A stretch of 64,000 nucleotides of DNA, from assembly GCF_000746025.2 (NCBI RefSeq), contig NZ_CP045798.1, forward strand, positions 3,641,501 through 3,705,500. The letters are read 5' to 3'. Positions 1-8,791 of this stretch are shown piece after piece. The position numbers were made by a program, and so were the translations under genes. The notes under the pieces are model-generated. The model had not been told where the DNA came from. It saw only the letters and a list, made by a program, of their open reading frames with translations, and ran no database searches. Each line of letters begins with the position of its first letter. Positions within the stretch are counted from its first letter, which is position 1. The stretch is from Thermanaerosceptrum fracticalcis (GTDB taxonomy: Bacteria > Bacillota > Peptococcia > DRI-13).

Positions 1-70
1 GTTGAGCCTTTTTTGCACGCAAAACTTCCGATTGACCCCTTCAAGAACCGTCCCCGTCGACTCTCTTAGG

Positions 71-91
71 TTAGGGGACGGAGTCCCCTAA
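71..91. other. Short perfect hairpin in left-edge gap
   Basis: Arms TTAGGGGAC and GTCCCCTAA flank a three-base loop. There is no T run on either side, so this is not a clear terminator. The rest of positions 1-263 shows no gene that I can support and probably holds the promoter of the following regulator. Confidence 0.4.
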
Positions 92-263
92 ATTAGATAA
101 GGAGATTATAGAGGGAGATGATTCGGTAAGAGGGAAAGGTTTGTTAACTACTGTTATGCTTGAAAAAAGAATCGGAAAAAGGATAATTTTAAATTAGAGC
201 GAATTAATTAAAAATAAACTCTTATATTATCACCTGGTTACATGAGAAAGGAAACGATGCAAG

Positions 264-953
264 TTGAAAAGTATTAAACGAACAAAACTTTATGAAGAAG
301 TTATGCTGCAAATTGAAGAAATGATTAGAGCAAACGGCATGAAGGAAGGAGATAGGCTGCAATCGGAAAAAGAACTTGCAACTCTTTTCGGTGTAAGCAG
401 AATGGCCATAAGGGAGGCCTTAAGTGCTCTTCAGTCAGTGGGTTTACTCGAGGTTAGACATGGTTCGGGTATCTATATTAGGGATATCAATGAGAACTTG
501 ACGAATCCAATAACATTAAAACTATTAACCGGAAAGGAGAACCTTTTAAATATTTTGGAACTGCGTATGGGTCTGGAAACAGAAGCAGCGTATCTTTCTG
601 CTATCCGTTCCGGGAAGGAAGATATTGCCAAAATGGAAGATGTATTAGAAAAAATGAGTTTTGAAGTAGAGTCCGGCGGTACTGCTGCTAATGAAGATTT
701 TCAATTCCATCATGTTCTTGTCCAATCTACTCGTAATCCACTTTTTATAAAGGTGTTTGAAACCATAGCTAATGTGTTTCACGAAGGATTAAGGTCCAGC
801 CACCAGATTTTCAGAGCCAGTTACGGGCCTAGATTAGTAGTTCTAGAGGAGCACCGCCTGATTTATGAACATATCAAAAATAGAGAAGCTGAAGCGGCAC
901 GTGAGGCTATGAGGAAACATCTCGATAATGTAAAAATGCGAGGACTTCTCTAG
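264..953 (+). CDS. FadR-subfamily GntR transcriptional regulator
   Basis: The N-terminal 70 residues are a GntR winged helix (LFGVSRMAIREALSALQSVG recognition helix region, then a wing with HGSGIYI). Residues ~90-225 fit the all-helical FCD ligand domain, with the usual metal-binding type histidines (FHH, EEHRLIYEHI, MRKHL). The total length of 229 residues is normal for FadR/LldR/DgoR-type repressors, which sense organic or sugar acids. The start is TTG, preceded by GAAAGGA about 12 bases upstream; an ATG at 257 is out of frame. It lies 2 kb upstream of a Tct transporter and hydroxyacid enzymes, so it may control them, but this is inference. The ligand cannot be read from the sequence. Confidence 0.9.
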   Translation: MKSIKRTKLYEEVMLQIEEMIRANGMKEGDRLQSEKELATLFGVSRMAIREALSALQSVGLLEVRHGSGIYIRDINENLTNPITLKLLTGKENLLNILELRMGLETEAAYLSAIRSGKEDIAKMEDVLEKMSFEVESGGTAANEDFQFHHVLVQSTRNPLFIKVFETIANVFHEGLRSSHQIFRASYGPRLVVLEEHRLIYEHIKNREAEAAREAMRKHLDNVKMRGLL

Positions 954-971
954 GCGCATTAGGGTAGTAGA

Positions 972-1037
972 GTACAAATTGATCAGGTAGTGTGAGGCAA
1001 TAGATAAAACTGTTGTGTCACACTACACTATTTGTAC
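972..1037. other. Long interrupted inverted repeat after the FadR-type gene
   Basis: Two nested pairs of arms are visible: GTACAAAT with ATTTGTAC (outer) and GTAGTGTGA with TCACACTAC (inner, 987-995 and 1018-1026). Together they would form a large imperfect stem. There is no T run directly after it. It could be a weak terminator for the regulator gene, an RNA structure, or a wide operator. Confidence 0.45.
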
Positions 1038-1073
1038 CTTTAGACTGTTGGTTGAGTTAATTAATTAAGGTAG

Positions 1074-1252
1074 TGTTCTTGTGTTACTCAAAAAGTTGTA
1101 CCAGCAAAAATTAAGGCCGTGGAAAACCTCCAAGTCCAATACCTTGCCACCGGTGGCCACACTTGCATGATGCAGTTGTCTCATACTTTTAGCGAGGCTG
1201 GTTTACCCACTGAAGTGGTTCATACCATCGAGCTTCTGGGGATGACCTATTA
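1074..1252 (+). pseudogene. Possible 3' remnant of an unrecognised gene
   Basis: An open frame without a plausible start or ribosome site runs for about 59 codons to a TAG. It reads ...KIKAVENLQVQYLATGG... and ends ...ELLGMTY. The composition is protein-like, but I do not recognise the family. The 384-base gap that it occupies otherwise holds only the inverted repeat before it and the terminator after it. It may be the tail of a deleted gene or chance. Confidence 0.25.
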
Positions 1253-1274
1253 GAAAAATAGCATAGTTTCTGTA

Positions 1275-1312
1275 TGAAAAAAGAGGTCCTGGGCTGCACA
1301 GCCCAGGACCTC
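1275..1312 (-). terminator. Rho-independent terminator of the LarA-like gene
   Basis: A perfect 14-bp stem (1283-1296 with 1299-1312) has a two-base loop. Read on the minus strand it is followed by six T residues (plus-strand A run at 1276-1282). It sits 26 bases beyond the stop of the minus-strand gene ending at 1338. Confidence 0.9.
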
Positions 1313-1337
1313 TTTCCATCAGTAATTAATATTAGTT

Positions 1338-2630
1338 TCAATCTACAATGTACCCTTCTTCATCAAACTTAAGTTCAAATGGACCCGTTAGTATTTCAAT
1401 GTTAGGATTGACCTTTGCTTCCGGCAAAAGGTTTTCGGAAATATAGATTTCTTCAATTTTTAAAGTATTTTTGATACGGACTATTCTGGCATCGTTCAAA
1501 TTGAGTAGATTACATGTCTTCATAGCCGCTTTGATCGCGTAATAATCATTGCGCATCACCATAGGCAGGAGACCATTTATGGTTAGGGTTGAAGTAATAC
1601 AATTGATATATGTTTTTGCCAGGTCAAATTTATCATAAAGCCTTTGGGTAACAAAATCAGCCTGTCCCATACCGACGGCACTTCCTTCGGTTTCAGGGGT
1701 AAGATCTCGTATGACTATGCGCCGGGGCGGTGTGAAGTCAGCTTTTTTATGTTCTGAGGTAAATTTACCTGTCACGTTAGGGTCTGCTCCGCTGCCGCTG
1801 ATATTTTTCCCGATTTCATCAACAATCAGGACATCGAGGGGGTTGAAGAGAATTCTCGGCATATACGATTTTGCTTTCTCCAAAAGTACGGGCTCTATCT
1901 CTTCAACTTTTTCCGCGGGCACACAGTGTATTTCCGCAGTTTCATCATAAGGGTTTTCAATGAGGGCTACGCCAAAAACAATAGGGACTGTCTTGAAAAC
2001 AATCCTGCTCATTTCCAATAGACGGTTGGCAAAATTTTTAAAACTCAGCTGATGGCATGTTTCCGCTCCTTTGTGCTTTCCAAGGCCGATTACGGACATT
2101 TTGATAATACCGCTCTCAATAGGGCCGCTAAAGGAAGTATGTGGTTTGATCCTGTTTACAATAATTACGGCATCCATCCCGGGGAGGTGCTTATCTACGA
2201 AGACAGGAGTGCCATCGGCGATTCTGCCCACTTCTACCACATCCATACAGGAGACAATTTCTGCTCCCATAGCCTCTTCTGTAATTCCGAATTCAGCAAG
2301 TATTGCCCTTTGGCCCTCTGCAGTAGCTGTACCATGACTCCCCATGGTAGGAATGATTATCGGCGTGGCTCCTAACTCCTTCACATATGAAACGGTTTCC
2401 CTGGTTATTGTGGCAATATTGGCAATTCCCCGGCTCCCTACACAGATAGCTACCTTTTGGCCGGGCTTTATTCTCTCCTTGATTTCATGCTTTGCTAACT
2501 CGTTTCTTAACGTACCTGGTATATCCGTTAATACAGGGGCAGGAAATACCTGACGAACCTTGACAAAACGAGGAATTATCACATCATCTACTGCTTGTTC
2601 CACAATATGCATGTTTTTTATTACCGGCAT
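1338..2630 (-). CDS. LarA-superfamily (DUF2088) protein, probable nickel-pincer enzyme
   Basis: This 430-residue protein belongs to the lactate racemase-domain family that includes LarA, the enzyme carrying the nickel-pincer nucleotide. It has the family pattern GSRGIAN (~65-71), TMGSHGTA (~95-102), then KPHTSFSG (~162-169) and GLGKHKG (~182-188). By eye, H99, H164, K177 and H193 line up with H108, H174, K184 and H200 of Lactiplantibacillus LarA; the 16-residue step from Lys to the last His is identical. Such proteins racemise or epimerise 2-hydroxy acids; the substrate here is unknown. It is transcribed divergently from tctC, with an AAAGGAGAG site before ATG. Hydroxyacid dehydrogenases in the facing operon fit a hydroxyacid substrate. 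The gene symbol is withheld because true lactate racemase activity is not shown. Confidence 0.8.
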   Translation of the reverse strand: MPVIKNMHIVEQAVDDVIIPRFVKVRQVFPAPVLTDIPGTLRNELAKHEIKERIKPGQKVAICVGSRGIANIATITRETVSYVKELGATPIIIPTMGSHGTATAEGQRAILAEFGITEEAMGAEIVSCMDVVEVGRIADGTPVFVDKHLPGMDAVIIVNRIKPHTSFSGPIESGIIKMSVIGLGKHKGAETCHQLSFKNFANRLLEMSRIVFKTVPIVFGVALIENPYDETAEIHCVPAEKVEEIEPVLLEKAKSYMPRILFNPLDVLIVDEIGKNISGSGADPNVTGKFTSEHKKADFTPPRRIVIRDLTPETEGSAVGMGQADFVTQRLYDKFDLAKTYINCITSTLTINGLLPMVMRNDYYAIKAAMKTCNLLNLNDARIVRIKNTLKIEEIYISENLLPEAKVNPNIEILTGPFELKFDEEGYIVD

Positions 2631-2744
2631 GACTTACTCTCCTTTCAAACAATTATGTCTTATTATTCTGGAAAGGAGGGGTATCATCCTACAAAAATAT
2701 GTACAAAAAAATGCCCCGGACAAGGCCTTTTTTTTAGGCAATAC

Positions 2745-2764
2745 AGACATTATTTCTAATGTCT
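2745..2764. promoter_or_regulatory. 20-bp palindrome, candidate operator in divergent promoter region
   Basis: AGACATTATTTCTAATGTCT has perfect 8-bp arms and a 4-bp centre. It lies between the divergent LarA-like and tctC genes, followed by an AT-rich stretch (2772-2787). The dimeric symmetry suits the FadR-type regulator encoded upstream, but the pairing is inference. Confidence 0.5.
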
Positions 2765-2919
2765 TTTAACAGGTATTATATATATATGAGCTTTATAATC
2801 ATTTTTTTCGCCCGCGAAAGTCAAAGGGTTGCCTCGATAAGAGGTTCCACAACGGAGGTGAGATCAGAGAATTTGTAATTTTTAACAATTAAGTGAAAAG
2901 GGTAAAAGGAGGAAAAATG

Positions 2920-3918
2920 ATGAGGAAAAATAGTAAGTTATTGGCCCTTGCAGTTATTTGTCTTTTTACGTTAGCAATTTTAGCCGGTTGTGGCGGCGGA
3001 GAAAAAGGTGCTGCGAAAAAAGATGACAAGTACCCCTCTAAGCCCATTAACGTCATCGTTTCTTACGCTGCCGGCGGCGGAACTGATGTAGGCGCCCGCA
3101 TCCTCTTACCTTATGTAGAAAAAGAATTAGGTGTTCCTCTAAACGTTATCAACAAACCAGGTGGCGGCGGCTGGGTAGGCTGGACCGACCTGCTTAAGGC
3201 AGATCCGGACGGTTATACAATAGGCTACATCAACACACCCAACTTAATGACCGGTTACCTCGACCCCCAGTATAAGCGGGATAAAACTATCGATGACTTT
3301 GCTGTCATCGCTAACCACGTCCTTGACTACGGCGCCATTGCTATCAATCCCAAGGAGACACGCTTTAAAGACCTGAAGGAACTCCTGGAATACGCTAAAA
3401 AGAATGAAGTAACAGCTACTACTACAGGGGTGGGCAGTGACGACCATATTGCCATCTTAAAAATTAATAAGGCCCTGGGGACCAAGTTCGTACCTGTGCA
3501 TACTAAAGGTGCTGCTGAAGGCAAAGCCAGTGTTATGGGCGGGCACGTAGACACCTATTTCGCTAACGTTGGGGAAGTTCTGGCTCCTCATAAGAGCGGT
3601 GAGTTGAAGACCATTGGTGTTATGGCACCGGAGCGCTCTGAATTCTTCCCTGATATTCCCACATTAAAAGAAGCCGGCGCTGATGTTACTTCCTGGTCCG
3701 GACGCGGCCTGGCTGCTCCTAAAGGCATTGACCCGGCTAAATTAGAAAAGCTGGTTGCAGCTTTTGAAAAAGCTATGAAGAATGAGGAACACATCCAGAA
3801 GATGAAGGACATGGGCCTGGCACCCAAATTCATGAAAGGTGAGGAATACGTAAAATTCCTCAAAGATGACGAGAAGGGTGTTATCGAAGTTAGCGATCTC
3901 CTGGGCTGGAAGAAATAA
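2920..3918 (+). CDS. tctC: Tripartite tricarboxylate transporter, substrate-binding lipoprotein TctC
   Basis: This is a Bug/TctC-family periplasmic-type binding protein of about 332 residues, carried as a lipoprotein in this Gram-positive cell. The signal peptide MRKNSKLLALAVICLF... ends in the lipobox LAGC. It is followed by the family start YPSKPINVIVSYAAGGGTD, where the backbone binds carboxylate groups of the ligand. The start is set at the second of two tandem ATGs (2917, 2920), 7 bases after AAAGGAGG at 2905-2912; an upstream GTG at 2893 has no ribosome site. It is followed by tctB and tctA, so the three encode one uptake system for a carboxylic acid. The ligand cannot be predicted. Confidence 0.93.
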   Translation: MRKNSKLLALAVICLFTLAILAGCGGGEKGAAKKDDKYPSKPINVIVSYAAGGGTDVGARILLPYVEKELGVPLNVINKPGGGGWVGWTDLLKADPDGYTIGYINTPNLMTGYLDPQYKRDKTIDDFAVIANHVLDYGAIAINPKETRFKDLKELLEYAKKNEVTATTTGVGSDDHIAILKINKALGTKFVPVHTKGAAEGKASVMGGHVDTYFANVGEVLAPHKSGELKTIGVMAPERSEFFPDIPTLKEAGADVTSWSGRGLAAPKGIDPAKLEKLVAAFEKAMKNEEHIQKMKDMGLAPKFMKGEEYVKFLKDDEKGVIEVSDLLGWKK

Positions 3919-3921
3919 TCT

Positions 3922-3951
3922 AGATTGGGCCACAGCTATGTGGCCCAATCT
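3922..3951 (+). other. Stable hairpin between tctC and tctB
   Basis: AGATTGGGCCAC and GTGGCCCAATCT form a perfect 12-bp stem with a six-base loop, without a T run. Such hairpins behind binding-protein genes often protect the upstream mRNA, giving more binding protein than membrane subunits. That role here is inferred. Confidence 0.7.
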
Positions 3952-3974
3952 AAAACTTTGAAAGGGGGAAACAC

Positions 3975-4436
3975 ATGAAGAAACGGCTCATACATCAAGA
4001 CGTGTATATGAGTATCGCCATGCTTATCTTCGCTATAGTTGCCCTGGCCAGGACAAGTGTATTTCCTGCCGACGCTGCTCATTTCCCAAGGTTAATCTTA
4101 GGACTCCTTATCGTTTTTACCCTGTGGACCTTATATGAAGGAATTAAGAAGACTAAAGCCATTAATGCTGACGGTACAGGAGCCGATAAGGTTATCAGAC
4201 TTCCTCAACTAACCCTTCCCATGGCCACTTTCCTGATCGTTGTTGTTTATACTGCCTTGATAAATATTCTCGGCTTTTTCACAGCCACAACGCTGTTTAT
4301 CCTTGGCTTTATGTACTTTTACCAGGTGCGGAAAGTGCAAACAATACTCCTTACCTTAGTTGGCACCAATGTTTTTATTTATCTTCTCTTTGTCTACCAG
4401 TTAAATGTCCCGCTGCCTAAAGGGTTATTTTTCTAA
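3975..4436 (+). CDS. tctB: Tripartite tricarboxylate transporter, small membrane subunit TctB
   Basis: The 153-residue protein has about four to five predicted membrane helices (for example MLIFAIVALA near residue 15, LTLPMATFLIVVVYTALI near 75, and a C-terminal pair). This is typical of the poorly conserved TctB subunit. AAAGGGGG lies before the ATG. Its position between tctC and tctA supports the assignment more than its sequence does. Confidence 0.88.
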   Translation: MKKRLIHQDVYMSIAMLIFAIVALARTSVFPADAAHFPRLILGLLIVFTLWTLYEGIKKTKAINADGTGADKVIRLPQLTLPMATFLIVVVYTALINILGFFTATTLFILGFMYFYQVRKVQTILLTLVGTNVFIYLLFVYQLNVPLPKGLFF

Positions 4437-4455
4437 AGAAGGGAGGGCTTGAAAG

Positions 4456-5991
4456 TTGTTGATGCTTATTAATTTTTCCGCTTTAGCCCATGTAGCTGAA
4501 AGATTAGCTTCATTAGAAGTATTACTTGCCTTACTCGTGGGCGTAGTCGGTGGTATTATTATAGGAGCCCTGCCCGGTCTAAGTGCTACCATGGGGGTTG
4601 CTCTCTTGATACCTCTGACATTTGGTATGGACCCTGTAGCCGGCCTGACTATGCTTACAGCCATCTATACCTCGGCCGTTTATGGGGGTTCCATTTCTGC
4701 TATCCTGATTCACACTCCCGGTACCCCTGCTTCGGCCGCCACTGCCTTGGACGGTTACCAGATGACCCTCCAGGGCAAAGGCTTGAAGGCTTTAGGTGTA
4801 AGTACAATATCTTCCATGATTGGCGGATTACTTAGTGCCTTTGCCTTGTTACTCTTAGCCCCGCCCTTAGCCTTGATTTCCTTGAAGTTTAATGCTCCTG
4901 AATATTTCCTGATGGCTGTCTTTGGCCTGACTGTAATCGCCAGCTTAGCTCAAGACTCGATGATTAAAGGTCTGGCTTCCGGGTGCTTCGGTTTACTGGT
5001 TGGTACCGTCGGTGTAGATATCATGACCGGCTTTCCCCGTTATACCTTCGGCTTCTCTGCCTTGGAAGGCGGAATCTCCCTTGTCCCTGCCATGATCGGT
5101 CTCTTTTCCCTCTCCCAGGTGATGATCCAGGTAGAGAAAATGCATGAGAAAGGAGAACTGGTTATCGGCGAACTGAAGGGCAGCGTGCTCCTTACCTGGC
5201 AGGAGTTTAAGAGTATCTGGAATACCATTTGGCGATCTTCTATTATCGGTATTTTGATTGGTATCCTGCCCGGGGCCGGCGGTGATATTGCCTCCTGGGT
5301 AAGTTATAATGAGGCCAAAAGATTTTCCAAGACACCAGAGAAGTTTGGCACAGGTCATATGGAAGGTATTGCAGCTTCGGAAGCTTCAAATAACGCTGTG
5401 ACCGGTGGCGCCATTATCCCCCTTTTAACCTTAGGAATTCCGGGCAGTGCTACGACAGCAGTCTTATTAGGCGGTCTCTTGATCCAGGGGTTGCTGCCCG
5501 GTCATGAGCTTTTTGAAAAGCATGCTAACATCACTTATGCCGTAATCGTCGGATTTATCATTGCCAACATCTTAATGGGTCTTGTTGGTCTTGCCATTGC
5601 CAGGTATGTGGTAAAAGTCTCCACTATACCTTCCGGTATCCTGGCGCCCATTATCGTCGTATTGTCTGTAGTTGGTTCTTATGCCATTAACAACAGCATG
5701 TTCGATGTATACATCATGGTGGTCTTTGGTTTCATTGGTTATTTCATGAGAAAGACCGGTTACGTTACCGCTGCCGTAGTACTGGCGATGATCCTTGGAT
5801 CTATGGCTGAGCAGGGCTTCAGACAGTCCCTCGTTCTCTCCAAAGGTAATATGCTGGCATATTACTTCAGCCGTCCTATCTCCATTGTCATCATGGTTTT
5901 AATTGTCCTGGGTTTGCTCTCGCCTATTCTCATGAAGAAGTGGCAAAACAAGAGCGGCATCCAGACTGCAGCTACCTCAGATGATAACTAA
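4456..5991 (+). CDS. tctA: Tripartite tricarboxylate transporter, large permease subunit TctA
   Basis: The 511-residue protein with about 12 membrane segments carries the TctA signatures GALPGLSATMGVALLIPLTF (near 35) and GILIGILPGAGGDIASWVSY (near 270), plus LGIPGSATTAVLLGG (near 330). It forms the ion-driven channel for the carboxylate delivered by TctC. The start is TTG at 4456, 8 bases after GGGAGGG; ATG at 4462 is the alternative. It lies 20 bases downstream of tctB and is followed by catabolic enzymes in the same direction, so uptake and breakdown appear co-transcribed. Confidence 0.94.
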   Translation: MLMLINFSALAHVAERLASLEVLLALLVGVVGGIIIGALPGLSATMGVALLIPLTFGMDPVAGLTMLTAIYTSAVYGGSISAILIHTPGTPASAATALDGYQMTLQGKGLKALGVSTISSMIGGLLSAFALLLLAPPLALISLKFNAPEYFLMAVFGLTVIASLAQDSMIKGLASGCFGLLVGTVGVDIMTGFPRYTFGFSALEGGISLVPAMIGLFSLSQVMIQVEKMHEKGELVIGELKGSVLLTWQEFKSIWNTIWRSSIIGILIGILPGAGGDIASWVSYNEAKRFSKTPEKFGTGHMEGIAASEASNNAVTGGAIIPLLTLGIPGSATTAVLLGGLLIQGLLPGHELFEKHANITYAVIVGFIIANILMGLVGLAIARYVVKVSTIPSGILAPIIVVLSVVGSYAINNSMFDVYIMVVFGFIGYFMRKTGYVTAAVVLAMILGSMAEQGFRQSLVLSKGNMLAYYFSRPISIVIMVLIVLGLLSPILMKKWQNKSGIQTAATSDDN

Positions 5992-6020
5992 ATTCATACT
6001 AAAAAATGGAGGATTAAGAC

Positions 6021-7001
6021 ATGGCTTCAAAAGTTATCTATTTTGACAAGGTTTTTCCCGCCTTTAAAGAACTCTTACAGTCCCACAATGCAGAAGGTTT
6101 GGAACTTTTGTACTGGTATGACATGAATGAGGCTGAAAAAGAAGCAAGCTTAAAGGAAGCCGACTACTTCTTAGTGGCAACCACCAAGATTACCAAAGAC
6201 ATGTTAAATAAAGCCGCGAAAGTTCGCATGGTACAAAAAACCGGCATTGGTGTAGACAACATTGACCTGCAGGCTGCTTTTGACTTAGGTATTCCCGTTT
6301 GTAACACTCCCGGCGGTAATGCGACAGGTGTGGCTGAGTTGACGATCGGTATGATTTTAAGCCTTTATCGTAAGCTTAATGTCCTGGACAGAGCTACCAA
6401 AAACGGGGAATGGCTCATGTGGGAACTTCGTCCGTCTTCTTATGAGATGAGTGGCAAAACCCATGGTTTTATCGGCTTTGGCAATATTGGCAAGACCACA
6501 GCCAAGCTTTCCCAGGCCTTTGGAACCAACGTTATTTACTACGATAAATATAGACTGCCGGAAAGTGAGGAAAAGACTTTAGGGGTTACTTATATGGAAA
6601 TGGATGAAGTCTTAAAGAACGCCGATATCATAAGCCTTCACATTCCTCTCCTTCCTGAAACCAGAAACCTCATCAGCACCAGAGAACTCTCCCTCATGAA
6701 GCCGACAGCCATATTAATCAACGTTTCCCGGGGTCATATTGTAGACGAAAAAGCCCTGGCCGAAGCCCTGGAGAATAAGCTGATCGCAGGTGCAGGCATT
6801 GATACCTTTGCTTCCGAACCTGTAGAGAAGGATAATCCCTTGTTAAAATTCGATAATGTTTTAGCCACACCCCATATCGGTGCTGGTACCAGAGATACCC
6901 TAAATAAAGTATTAGGCCTGGCTTTCCAGAACTTCTCCTTGATTGAAAAAGGAGAGAACCCCAAATTTGTCGTCAATAAAGTAGAGAAGGCCCGGCTGTA
7001 G
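6021..7001 (+). CDS. D-2-hydroxyacid dehydrogenase (phosphoglycerate dehydrogenase-like)
   Basis: This is a 326-residue NAD-dependent D-2-hydroxyacid dehydrogenase. The Rossmann motif GFGNIGKTTAKLSQAFG is near residue 152. The catalytic Arg lies in NVSRGHIVDE, Glu in DTFASEPVE, and His in ATPHIGAGT. It reversibly oxidises a 2-hydroxyacid to a 2-oxoacid. It has no C-terminal ACT domain, so it is not a regulated serine-pathway SerA. It follows tctA by 29 bases and starts a run of organic-acid enzymes, so a catabolic role on the imported acid is likely. Confidence 0.88.
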   Translation: MASKVIYFDKVFPAFKELLQSHNAEGLELLYWYDMNEAEKEASLKEADYFLVATTKITKDMLNKAAKVRMVQKTGIGVDNIDLQAAFDLGIPVCNTPGGNATGVAELTIGMILSLYRKLNVLDRATKNGEWLMWELRPSSYEMSGKTHGFIGFGNIGKTTAKLSQAFGTNVIYYDKYRLPESEEKTLGVTYMEMDEVLKNADIISLHIPLLPETRNLISTRELSLMKPTAILINVSRGHIVDEKALAEALENKLIAGAGIDTFASEPVEKDNPLLKFDNVLATPHIGAGTRDTLNKVLGLAFQNFSLIEKGENPKFVVNKVEKARL

Positions 7002-7072
7002 TGTTAGTCTATACTATGCCGGAGAATACCTCTATTCATAAATTACAGACAAAAATGAAAGGAGCTTAACCA

Positions 7073-7948
7073 ATGAGACTAGCTACTATCAAATTAAACG
7101 GTGCTGAAGTTGCCGCCATTGTTTCAGCTGCCGGAGTCGTACCGGTAGAGGAGGTAAATAAAAAACTAAACCAGAACTGGTCCACGGATATGCTGGAGAT
7201 TATCACCTCCGGGCAATTAGAAAAGCTAAATGACTGGTACCGTGCAGGCGGGAAAGAAAAAGTTGAAGCCCTGGAGGCTATACCCAGAGAAAAAGCGGTA
7301 TTCGCCCCTCTTTACCGCCGGCCCAGAAAAATTTGGGGGATTGGTCTGAACTACGTTGACCATGCTTCTGATTTGGCCGAAAAGGCTCCCAATGAAGAGC
7401 CTGCCAGCTTTATGAAACCCGACACAGCAATAATTGGACATATGGATAACATTAAAATTCCTCTGCAATCTGAGAAGACCACCGCTGAAAGTGAATTAGG
7501 GGTTATTTTCGGTAAACAGTGTAAGGACGTGGAACGTGAAGACTGGTTAAGTGTCGTGGCCGGTTTTACTACAATTATTGACATGACTACTGAAGACATC
7601 CTGAGAAAGAATCCCAGATTCTTAACGAGATCCAAGAGCTTTGATACATTCTTCAGCTTTGGCCCTGAACTGGTAACACCCGATGAAGTGGAAGATGTTA
7701 TGAAACTCAAAGTGGCTACTGTTATCAATGGTCAAATCCATGCTCAGAACGTGGTTTCTAATATGACTTTCCCGCCCGACTACCTTGTGTCTTTCCACTC
7801 CAAAGTAATGACAATGCTTCCCGGTGACATAATTTCCACCGGAACACCACGCGCTGTGCATATTAACGACGGTGACGTGGTAGAGTGCTGGATTGATGGT
7901 TTTGCTCCTCTGAAAAATCCTGTTATCGACTTAAAAAAGCAGAAGTAA
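7073..7948 (+). CDS. Fumarylacetoacetate hydrolase (FAH) family protein
   Basis: The 291-residue protein has the FAH fold: GIGLNYVDHASD near residue 88, then ESELGVIFGKQC with acidic metal ligands near 138-146, and PGDIISTGTPRAVH near the C terminus. The family includes acylpyruvate hydrolases, 2-keto-3-deoxy-acid dehydratases and oxaloacetate decarboxylases, all acting on 2-oxoacids with a divalent metal. Which of these applies cannot be told. An AAAGGAG site precedes the ATG. It is in the same run as the hydroxyacid dehydrogenases. Confidence 0.85.
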   Translation: MRLATIKLNGAEVAAIVSAAGVVPVEEVNKKLNQNWSTDMLEIITSGQLEKLNDWYRAGGKEKVEALEAIPREKAVFAPLYRRPRKIWGIGLNYVDHASDLAEKAPNEEPASFMKPDTAIIGHMDNIKIPLQSEKTTAESELGVIFGKQCKDVEREDWLSVVAGFTTIIDMTTEDILRKNPRFLTRSKSFDTFFSFGPELVTPDEVEDVMKLKVATVINGQIHAQNVVSNMTFPPDYLVSFHSKVMTMLPGDIISTGTPRAVHINDGDVVECWIDGFAPLKNPVIDLKKQK

Positions 7949-7968
7949 ATAAAAAGAGGTGATATATC

Positions 7969-8757
7969 ATGGATTTAGGTTTAAAGGATAAGGGGGCCAT
8001 AGTGATGGCCTCCAGTGCAGGCCTGGGTAAAGCCATTGCTTTGGAATTTGCCAGAGAAGGGGCAAAAGTGATGCTGTTTAGCCCCTTCGAGGACGAATTA
8101 AAGCAGGCCCAGGCTGATATTAAAGAAGCTACCGGAAACGAACCGGCTTTCTTCGTAGGTGATATTACTAACTATGACCATATCAAGGCTATGGTCAAAG
8201 AGGCCTATGATAAATTTGGCAATATCTTTGCCTTGGTTAATAATACTGCCGGCCCTCCTGCGGGGACCTTTGACAATTTTGATGATGCCGCCTGGCAAAA
8301 AGCCTATGAATTAACCTTATTATCCTATATTCGTACCATTAGAGAAGTCCTTCCTTATATGAGACAAGGAGGCGGAGGAAGAATTCTCTGCTCCACTTCT
8401 TCTTCTGTAAAACAGGTGTTAGAAAATCTCATCCTTTCCAATACCTTTAGAATGGGTGTTGTGGGTTTGGCCAAAACCCTGTCTCAAGAGCTGGGTAAGG
8501 ACAACATCCTGGTTAACGTAATCGGACCCGGCAGGATTGGTACGGCCAGAATCGAGTATCTTGACAAAGTAAGGGCTGATAAAGCCGGTATTACGCCTGA
8601 ACAAGTACGTCAAAATACCGAAAAGATTATCCCGTTAGGTCGCTACGGCTATCCGGAGGAGTATGGCAAAACTGCTGTATTCTTATGTGCGGCAACTAAT
8701 ACTTACGTTACCGGTCAAACTGTACTGGTGGATGGCGGTATGGTTAAAGCCTTTTAG
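7969..8757 (+). CDS. Short-chain dehydrogenase/reductase, atypical active site
   Basis: The 262-residue SDR has a cofactor motif ASSAGLGKAIALEFAREGA near residue 14, NNTAGP near 89 (NNAG-like) and PGRIGTAR after the active-site strand. The usual Tyr-x-x-x-Lys is not evident: the equivalent helix reads LILSNTFRMGVVGLAKTLS. This looks like a divergent SDR group that I remember with LSN...R at this place. It likely oxidises or reduces a hydroxy/oxo group on a pathway intermediate with NAD(P). The C terminus VTGQTVLVDGGMVKAF is standard. AAGAGGTG precedes the ATG. Confidence 0.85.
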   Translation: MDLGLKDKGAIVMASSAGLGKAIALEFAREGAKVMLFSPFEDELKQAQADIKEATGNEPAFFVGDITNYDHIKAMVKEAYDKFGNIFALVNNTAGPPAGTFDNFDDAAWQKAYELTLLSYIRTIREVLPYMRQGGGGRILCSTSSSVKQVLENLILSNTFRMGVVGLAKTLSQELGKDNILVNVIGPGRIGTARIEYLDKVRADKAGITPEQVRQNTEKIIPLGRYGYPEEYGKTAVFLCAATNTYVTGQTVLVDGGMVKAF

Positions 8758-8791
8758 TTCAACCCTTTAAAATTAAGAGGAGGCGAGAATT

